A stretch of DNA of 64,000 bases from Girardinichthys multiradiatus. Lineage: Eukaryota; Chordata; Actinopteri; Cyprinodontiformes; Goodeidae. Positions 55,501 through 64,000 of the stretch are shown piece by piece. Every line of letters begins with the position of its first letter. The stretch's first letter is position 1. The stretch is taken from the NCBI RefSeq assembly GCF_021462225.1, contig NC_061798.1, forward strand, positions 20,234,820 through 20,298,819, in the 5' to 3' direction. The notes beneath the pieces were generated by a model. It was not told the origin of the DNA. It did no database searches and worked only from the letters and a program-made list of their open reading frames with translations. Position numbers and translations under genes: made by a program.

Positions 55501-58500
55501 AAACGAATAAGGAACACAATAAATTAGTTTTATGCTTCAGTCTGCTATTGTATTTTCTATCCTGTTACATTCAGTGTTGTTTTTATAAATTGTGTTTTTC
55601 TGTAAATCTTGAGGTTCACATGGTTCTTTTTTAACTGTCAAATTTCAACTGAACCACATTAGCAACTTTCTTCTGACTTCTGAATTTTTTTACAGTGCTG
55701 TTGGGCCCAGCCATAGGAAGAACAAGGACTTAACTACACACAGAAAAGAAAGGAGACTGGTAAAAACTATGAATCCCAGAATGCACAGTATTAACTCATT
55801 TCATGACAGCTCCCAGGAAGGAGGAGTCACAACTAAAATACCAGTGATGTCAAAGAGCAACAAAACTCTGCACTCAGGAGCATTTCGTTCTCTTTGCCTG
55901 CAGCTCACCAAAGGCTGCATTGGGGAGGACACGTCCGTGAATCTCTTGATCTCAAAGGCAGAAAAAGCAATGGATAAAAAATAGTACGGTCTGCTTTTTG
56001 TGTATTCTGTGATTGTACCCCGTCTGAATACAAACATCATGCTACGCCAAAGGAAAACTAACATTGCACATCACTCTAAAGACGCCGTCCCCACAGTATA
56101 ACATGCTGGTGGCAGCCCCATCTTTGGGTGTGCTTTTCGTCAGAAGTGGGAAGCTGATTTATGGGAAGATGAAGGAGGCTAAATACAGGGCAATACTTGA
56201 ACAAAACCTCGTAAAGGCTGAAAGAGGTTCACCTTTCAGCAGGATAATGAATCTAAATACGCAGCCAGAGCTACATTGGAAAGGTTTCATTCATATTCAA
56301 ATGTTAGAGTGGCCCAGTCAAGGTCCAGGCATTTATTCAGTTGAGAATATGTGATATGAAAATGATTTTGAGCTATTTTGCAAAGATGAATGATTAAAAA
56401 AAAAAATCTCTAGATGTTTAAAGTTGGTAAAGACATACCCAAAAGACTGCAGCTATAAGTGCAGCAAAGAGTGGTCAGCAAAGTGTTGATTCTGGGGGCT
56501 GAATACAAGTGTACAGCACTTTTTTTGGATTTTGTAGTCATATAAAAATGTTAATACTTTGTACCTTTTCCCTTCCACTTATAAATATGTACTTTGCATT
56601 GGTGTGTCCCAAGGGTCCCTAACTCCAGTCCTTGAGAGCTACTGTCCTGCAACTTTTAGGTACATAACTGCTCCCACACAGCTGAATCAAATGAATGAAT
56701 TACCTCTTCAGCATGCCATCAACTTTGGCAGAGGCCTAGTAACGAGCCATTCATTTGATTCAGATGTGATTGAGCAGGGGTGCATCTAAAAGCTGAAGGA
56801 TAGTAGCTCTCAAGGATTGGAGTTGGAGACCCCTGTATCACGTAAACTTTCCATAAAATACATTGACTTTCATGGTTGTAACATGACAAAATGTGAAAAA
56901 GTTTAGTGCGATTGAACACTTCTTCAAATCACTGTACAATAATTACGTTTTTGTCAAATGACATCAAGATTACATAACTAAAATAATTTAATTAATCAAA
57001 TCACGTAATAATTTGACTGTGGAGAAAATCTGAGAAATATATGAATGAAATAGAAAAATAAAAACTATACTATAATATGATGTAGATATGAACACAAAGT
57101 AATTAAGAAAATAAAACCGATCTGGAAACGGACCCTATTTCTTGCCAACAAAAAGACTTCATCATAAAAAACAGACAAATAAATATTATTTAACCCATTT
57201 ACAAACTTGAGATACAAATGCTTAAACTATGAAGCCTAATTTAGCTGTGAATATTAATCTCTAGTACAGAATATGAATCTCTAACTGTCAAAGATTTAAC
57301 AGTGTATATATATGGATCTCCAAACATTATGGGCCACAGGCTTCAGTTACCTTGTAAAGGGGATGCACCATGGGCACGTTGCGCAGCAGCGACACTGCAA
57401 AGACCTCAGCCAGCAGGTGAGTGCGCAGCAGGTGAGTGTTGAGTTGATGCATATTGAAATCTGCACTTCTCACAAAGATCTTTGCCAGCAGCCAGTCGTA
57501 CTCAGAATCAGTTGGAAAGAAGATTGGGTTGTCTTCTGCTGGTTTCTGCTTCAGCTACAGAAGGAGAAACAAGTTAAACAGCACATTTGTTGAAATGTTG
57601 CCAATAATGATTCAGTTAAGAAATTATAAAGAAGGTAAATGTTTAGTTATGCTTAACTGATATTCTTTTAAATGGATGGTATTAAAATCAATCACAAAGA
57701 ACTTTAACCGAATAGTTTTTGCAACAGGATCAGATACTATGATCAACAGCCTTGTTTTTTAATACTACTTTGTTCTTACAGTGTTTAAAAAATCTCAAGA
57801 AGAATAGCATACTGTCTAATATTAAGTTAAGGACTATTATGTTGCCTTATCAGACATGCTTTATTTATATAATTGCTTGCTGATAGTGTACTTCAGTTGT
57901 ACTGTTTCTGTCAATTCAGCATATTTATTGTTGAGTGAAGAATTTTTGTTTTCTAGAAATTAACTTTCTCATCCATCAAGTAGAATCAGCACGAATGTGA
58001 GTAATCTGAGTCAATATGTGTGAGAAACATCCTAGTTTAATCCCTTCATTACTGTTTAGTTTTCAGGCCTTTCACCTTTATAACAAGCTATCACATTAGA
58101 TATGTAAGCCTGTTAACCTCTCTACATTAATTTTTTTGAATGTTTTAAATGTTTTAAAGTTCCTTGTGTTTACACTTGGAAGCAATTTGGGTTGCCTCAT
58201 GCATAAACAATGTGAAACACAGTGCAGTAACAAAAATGTATATATTTTCAATTTTTGTTTTTTTGGAACACTTAAATGTTTTATGTTATCAAACAAATCT
58301 AATATGAGAAAAAGATAACCTTAGATAACACCACTGCAAAGGACAGTAGTCTAAAATTCCTTCACTGAGATAACAGAGACTCATTGCCGATTACCGCAAA
58401 CACTTGATGGCAGCTGTTGCTCTCGGACAACTTTGTGGGATTTATTGGGAATAAGGAGTGGATGTGGGTATTGCTCAAAAGTATGCTCCTGTGGGCAGGT

Positions 58501-61500
58501 CCTATGAGGACTTGCCAGAAGTTCTGCTCTTGAGTATTTTGTGAAGTATTAAATGTCCTGGCCAGAAAAGGCTTTGTTCTTGCCATCTCAAGTAAAAGAA
58601 CAAATATCTCTGTTCTTGTGAAGTATGCACAAGCCTGTAGGGGGCAGGTGCTTTTTCACATAGGCCTAAGTTGGTTTGGATAGCTTCTTTCACCTTAAAA
58701 AATTTAAATATCATTTTAAAACAGTTTTTTGTATGTATCCAATGTATCTTTGTCTGGTTTTAAAATTTAAATGTCACTAAATACAAGAAATCTGTGAGGG
58801 AGCAAATAATTTTTCACAGTATTGTAAATAAAAGGCGATTGATTTATTCATTATATATATTTTCAGTTTAAATTAAAGTTGCTTTAACTGCTGATGTACC
58901 TCATTAGAGTACTACTCTTACCTGAATAGCAATTGGCATCATTTTTCTATCTTGCGTTTTGTGGAGCAGGACGAGTGGAGCCATCAGGTACTGTTTCTTC
59001 CCATTGATGACATTTGCTGGTACTCCATCCAAAATCTTGTAGTCGCACAGGAATATGTTGCCTTTCTGTTTAATTTCAACAACAGAGATGTTTTGCTTCT
59101 CTTGTTGGGCACGTGCACATTACAATGACTAAGTATGAGTATCTTTTTGGCAAAACATGGCAAATGATATCAAGTAAACTATGCTCCTCCTAAAAGTTTC
59201 TGTGTGAGACAATCACCTTCATTTCCTCATCCAAGCTACCCTGACCATCCAGAAGGCCCATGTTGTCAGGGACAGGAAAGTTATCAGGCAGGGCCATACA
59301 GCGTCTGATCATCATGGGATTGACACCATTTAGAAACTGGTAGCCAAAGAAGTAATCGGTCTTCCAAAGTCCGTGGACATGCTCTGCAATAAATAAATAC
59401 ATATATAAATAGTACAAAATCTGTCATAACAATGTACTTATTCCATTTTTGACAGCGTGTTACTTAAGGAAATAAATGTGAGGACAAAAGTTTATTTATT
59501 GGGCTGTAAAATTATTATAGCCTCCTTTGAAAAATAAAGGCTGAAAAAAATGGTACCCTTGGCACCATAGTACATATGGCACTTTAACATGAACACCTGA
59601 CTAATTGCTTGTTAACGCCAGTAGTAAATCAGTCAATCACACAGTAGCAACTCCATGTAATTTGGCATTTAGAAGATGACTTGTAGAAATTCAACTTGAG
59701 CTTCAGAACGGGGAATAAATGTGAGTTAAGCAAATTTTGAACATTTGAGTAAGGTTGTTGCCAAAATCAGGTCTGAATAATTCAGAAACTGATGATCACC
59801 TGCAATTTTCACCCACAATAATCTCTGAGACTTACAGAGAATGACCTGAAAAGAGAAAATATCCAGTGAGCAGCAGTTGGTGCTATGTTTCTCCCTTTAT
59901 GATGAACATGGTCATACCCATCTTCGAATGACTACTACCAGTAGAATAATGCACCATGTCACAAAGCTCATATTATCTCAAACTGATTTCTTGAACATAG
60001 CTATGAGTTCACGGTACTCCAGTGGCCCCTAAATTCATCACATCTTGATGAATCAGAGCACCTTTGGAATGTGAAGGAAAAGATGATTCCCTTCATGGAT
60101 GTGCAGACGACAATTCTGTAGCAACTGTGTGATGCTGTCATCTCAATACGGACTATAATCTCAGAGACATTTTTCTGACAGCTTGTTGAATCTAAAAATT
60201 GCCACTCTAAAAAAAACTAGGGCCAACCCAGACCCAGTAAGGTATACCTAATAATGTGATGAGTATTGAGACCCTAGCCATGGGTTGGAACATGAACTCT
60301 GAACTGTGCAGTTCAAAGGCCGGTATGAGCTTTTCTGGAACTTTCAAAATAAAACACGTTGTCCTACTTCCAAACCGTATCCCAACTTCTTACTTACTTC
60401 AGGTAAGATGGCGTTTTGGGCAGAGAAATTAGTTTAGTTTTGTAAATAATGTTTGTTTCATGACATTTGTTTTTTGCTTGCGTTGTGAAAATTCAGCTAC
60501 TCAAGTGCTAGCAGGCTGTCTGGTCAGCTAATGTGAACAGGCCTCTCAGCATTGAGGATGGTTTTCTGCTCTGTGTTTTGTTTTAAAGTTAAGACAAACT
60601 TTATTTAAAGGGTGGTTTTTAATCACAGATCGGCCATAATGCGCCGTCAGCGCTCATGCAATATAATCCTTTTATTAATGGTATTTTAAAAAGCTAAATT
60701 TCGACTTTAAAGGAGTGGTAACATGCATTAAGTTTCCTTTGTTAGCTCTAACCGCCAACAGCTAAGGCTAGTTACATGTGACTCAGGCGATGGCTAATTA
60801 AGAATCATTTATCCACAAAGATTGTTGGTTCTTATTCAAAATAATATTTCCTTAAAAAATATTTTAATATTTCCTGAATAATATTTCTTTAAATGTTATT
60901 GCACTAAATAAAGACAGCTAATTAAACACCATTAAGAATTAGTCATCCAAAAGGTTGGTTTTATTCAGCAAATCATTCTTTAAAATATTTTATAAAAAAA
61001 TGTTTTATCTGATCTTGCATTGGTTGTTTGAAGGTATACCAATTATTGGCTAAGTTAGTTCCAAGAATAACTTAATTTAATTTCCAGATTCCTCAAGATA
61101 ATTGTTGGTTCTGAAAAATAAATAACATTAAATGGTAATGTTGCATCATTTTATTGGCCATGGTTTTTAACCATCTTTGATTCCCTTGTTCATATTGTGT
61201 ATATATGGTCTTCTTTATTCTTTCATTTTGCTTGGTTGTTTTATTTGAATTGTTCTAGTATAGTAAATTGTTTGTTGATTGAAATATGTTTGACTTTGAG
61301 TTGAGTTATTTTTGTTAATAAATTCTTGTATTTTAAGAAATTGTGCGAATTGATTCCTTTTTTGTGCAGAGTTTTGCTGTTCAGTAATGCCAGAGCTTGT
61401 TCCACCCTTTTCTCTATTGTCCTGCTACTACCACCTTATTGGGCTGGTATTCACTGGACAACAGTTAACAGACTAAATTATTATTTAATTAAATATTAAA

Positions 61501-64000
61501 TAATATAATCATAATGATAATCACAACACCAGTGAGTGTGGATCAAAGTGACATAAATTAATATAATAATAAATACCTGCGATTTCAGTCCTTCTGCTGT
61601 TGAATACATGAGTGATCTTCTCAACATTTGTCCATTTTTTGTCACAATCAATGAGTCCCTTGAACTTTGATGATAACCAGCTGTAAAATAAAAATTGAAT
61701 TATAGCAATTATTGGATTTATGTTTTGAGAACCAAACATTGAACAAATATGTCACAAATATGTTCCTGGTTGTTACCAACTACTGGCTTTCTTTGAGCTC
61801 TGACCTTCTAATTCCAGTTTTCATTTTAAGGATTGTAACACATCCAAAGCTATTTGTGTAAACTTTATTTCAATTCAGCAATTAAATGTAACAAGTATTG
61901 ACCATAAAATAAAACATGTCCTACCAGTGTTTTAGAGGTTATTATTTTGAATGCAACAGAAAATTGAGATGATCCCAATTTTTGCCTGAAGGCACGAGGT
62001 GTAACAATAAACATACCTATTGTTGGTGATTTTATATACAATAAAAAATGGTAGTTTTTACTTTTGAAGAACTTCGTCATAGGAAAGCAGTACAAGGAAA
62101 ATTGGCAATTTCTATCACTGACTAATCGATTGGTGCATTATGGGACTAAATATGAAATGAGGGCCTACCCTGTGATCGTAGTGAAGGCAAACCCCATTTT
62201 CTTGGTGTAGGAGAAAGTGATCTCAGGAGGCAGTTCGCAAGGGTCATCTGCCTTGATGCAGTGAGGTATTCCCTCTTTATACGAGTACCAGCTATAGAAA
62301 TAAAACAGAGCCCAACAATGAGGGATTTGGGTGCACAACAGTTATGCATTTTTGATACATGTGCATTATGAGTTCAGACATAACACACTTGAGGTCAAAT
62401 GTATTAACATTTGATGTTGGTGCAAACTGTCTAAAATACAAACAAATAAATAAATGGATTTATTTATTTATTACCAGGGCTGATGTCAACGTAGCAAAGT
62501 GGTTAAAACTCACAGCAAAAAGATTTGGTTGAAAAGTATTCATATGATTGTTACAAACATTTTCAAAACCAAACGTTCTACAGTTCCCATGTTAGAAACA
62601 ATTGGGCATGAACTTTGGGTCATGACTGAAAGAACGAGATCCCAGAAACATGTGGCTGAAATTAGCTTCATCCGAAGGTTGTCCAGGGACTACCATAGAG
62701 ATAAGGTGAGGCGCTCAGCCATCCGAGAGAAACTCCTGAGTAGAGCTGCTGCTCTTTCACAACGAGAGGATTTAACTGAGGTCGCTCAGGCATCTGTTTC
62801 GGTCACCCCTGGACGCCTTCTTCAGGATGTGTTCCCGGCGAGTCCCACCGGAGGGAGGCCTAGAGGACAGCTCAGTACCTGCTGAAAGGACTACGTCTTG
62901 GCTGGCCTAGAAACATCTCGGGGGTCCCACAGAGGAGCTGGAGGAGGTATCTGGGGAGAGCAAAGTCTGGACATCGCTGCTTAGACTGCTGCCGCCACAA
63001 CCCGGTCCCAGATAAGCAGAAGGTGACAAGTATTTCATATCATATGTAGTCATCAAAATTAAACATAATATTATTAGTTATTAATATGCTGGGTGGGATA
63101 GAACCATTTTAAAGTGGAATAAATTTACATGTATGTTTAGTTTGTCTACATTATGCTAAAACATGTTCCCTCAAAGAGTTCTTACCAATAGTTTTTTTCA
63201 CGCTCCTTTAACTCCCTCTCTCGAGCACTCTTGCCACAAGCGCTCGTATCTTCTTGAACTGTACGAGCTGGAAATGGGAGCAAAAGCAAGAAAGAATCAC
63301 AGAGTTTAAAATTCCTAACAGATAAGTTATTTCCAACCTTGCGAGTATTGACACAGTTTACATGAGTGTTTATAAATACAGTGCCTTGTAAAGGTAATCA
63401 GTATGTTTCATTAAGGTTTTATGTAATAAGCCAACACAAAGTAGTGCATCACTGTGGAGTGAAAGAAAAATGATACATGGTTTTGGGCGTTATTAAAGAA
63501 GCATTGTTTACTTAACATGAGATTTTTTAGAGTTAAGTTAGCAAGAATGGTTTAGCAATTAAAGTTCTTTAAGTCCCACAATGTTTCTATAAACTTAATT
63601 AAGCATTTAAGTTCATCATGATATTCAGCAAACTAAAGATATTTCACACACCATTTCCTTCTTTGAAGTAGTGCGCCTTGGTGTCAGTAATCCAGCGGTA
63701 AACAGGAAAGGTAAAGGTCTCATCCTCAGGGGATTTGACAACAACCTTGTCAGGGAACCAGGAGTCTTCATTCATGAGAAAATTCTGTTTGTCTAGTTTT
63801 ATTAGCTCCAGTTCTCCAATGGAAGAGGCACAGGAAACAGTGAAAGTCAACTCCTAAGGAAGCGATAAGCACAAACTATTAAACACCAAAAGACATTAAA
63901 CGTATTTTACAAATGACATGAAGTCTGAGTAAACATATTTTCATTCCAAAAATATGTATGAAGTTAGGAAGAACCTGATTCAGTGGCTTACAGCAGCTGG
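52521..64000 (-). CDS. Lipoxygenase, ALOXE3-like (gene 2, 5' end beyond window)
   Basis: Exons 2-14 on the minus strand: 63853-63652, 63267-63186, 62291-62169, 61680-61577, 59383-59217, 59065-58922, 57554-57351, 55492-55406, 54279-54104, 53846-53725, 53536-53436, 53019-52849, 52700-52521. Exon 1 probably enters at 64000-63992 (CCAGCTGCT|GTAAG). Sizes match gene 1 except exon 2 (+3) and exon 10 (+6), all GT..AG and in frame. Iron ligands: [10 protein letters not shown] (exon 8), [13 protein letters not shown] segment (exon 12) and terminal Ile (ENSVAI). The exon 4/5 region ([20 protein letters not shown]) differs most from gene 1, suggesting divergence of the paralogs outside the active site. 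No stop in the joined frame. Substrate and product are not determinable here. Confidence 0.92.
56040..56560 (+). mobile_element. Tc1-like remnant in intron 8 of gene 2
   Basis: Broken frames give [24 protein letters not shown] and [19 protein letters not shown] text of a Tc1 DDE domain. Confidence 0.75.
56611..56834. mobile_element. MITE with long inverted ends in intron 8 of gene 2
   Basis: The left end AAGGGTCCCTAACTCCAGTC..CTTGAGAGCTACT..CTGCAACTTTTAG is mirrored by AAAAGCTGAAGGATAGTAGC..CAAGGATTGGAGTTGGAGAC. The end sequence is of the hAT type. No transposase. Confidence 0.8.
59555..60265 (+). mobile_element. Decayed Tc1-like copy in intron 5 of gene 2 (same family as 29590-33301)
   Basis: It keeps the order of the family: CCTGACTAATTGCTTGTTAACG near the left end, GAGAAAATATCCAGTGAGCA, CACCATGTCACAAAGCTC, GTGCAGACGACAATTCTGTA and GGTATACCTAATAATGTGAT at the right end. 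Much of the coding region is deleted or shifted. Confidence 0.8.
60300..61528 (-). repeat. LTR-like repeat, copy D, in intron 5 of gene 2
   Basis: On the minus strand it starts TGTTGTGATTATCATTATG at 61528, 49 bases from the exon 5 donor, and follows the order of copy A (18391-19850). Divergence between A and D is moderate, so they are separate old insertions of one family. Confidence 0.55.
62580..63030 (+). mobile_element. RTE/Rex-like LINE C-terminal fragment in intron 3 of gene 2
   Basis: Plus-strand text [20 protein letters not shown], then frame-shifted [18 protein letters not shown] and [15 protein letters not shown] matches the C-terminal end of a fish LINE polyprotein. Broken frames; no tail found. 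Confidence 0.75.

Overview
The window is eukaryotic and most likely from a teleost fish. It has spliced genes with GT..AG introns, AT-rich intergenic DNA, long microsatellites, and a fish-type mixture of mobile DNA: many Tc1-like transposons, L2/CR1- and RTE-like LINEs, a DIRS element, LTR repeats and a fish-type endogenous retrovirus. All names come from motifs and recall of families; no search was run.

Host genes. Two lipoxygenase genes lie in the same orientation (minus strand). Gene 1 (CDS 10705-17876, 14 coding exons, 664 codons, intact) and gene 2 (52521 to the right edge, exons 14 to 2 plus probably the last 9 bases of exon 1) have the same exon plan. The C-terminus looks like hydroperoxide isomerase ALOXE3, and the iron ligands are present. 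They are tandem paralogs separated by about 34 kb of repeats.

Region by region. 1-2490: two LINE pieces in opposite orientation. 2.5-9.6 kb: AT-rich DNA with a LINE tail (5.96-6.54 kb) and a GC-rich block. 9.6-18.2 kb: lipoxygenase gene 1. 18.4-20.2 kb: LTR-like repeat and a GATA/GACA microsatellite. 20.27-27.9 kb: a 2.4-kb segment in just over two tandem copies, the last broken by a Tc1 element and a solo LTR. 27.9-33.3 kb: a SINE and a Tc1 element split by a 2.6-kb insert that carries a 3-unit minisatellite. 33.3-39.4 kb: LTR-like repeats, and a DIRS remnant interrupted by an L2-like LINE. 40.25-48.3 kb: a partial Maverick/Polinton (adintovirus-like) endogenous viral element. 48.8-50.1 kb: the env tail and 3' LTR of an endogenous retrovirus. 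50.1-52.0 kb: Tc1 and LINE debris. 52.2-64 kb: lipoxygenase gene 2.

The viral element is the most notable part. It has two compact gene clusters that converge tail to tail near 45.1 kb. Plus strand: protein-primed-type family B DNA polymerase, packaging ATPase, a small basic protein with a hydrophobic C-terminus, and a 242-residue-plus protein. Minus strand: penton-like minor capsid protein, a basic core/pVI-like protein, a major-capsid-like protein and an adenain-like cysteine protease. Five of the six Maverick core functions are present. The integrase and terminal inverted repeats were not found, and the left side is cut inside the polymerase where it joins a LINE leader. Polymerase, protease, penton and the 242-residue protein carry frameshifts or nonsense codons; ATPase, capsid, pVI-like and small basic proteins are open.
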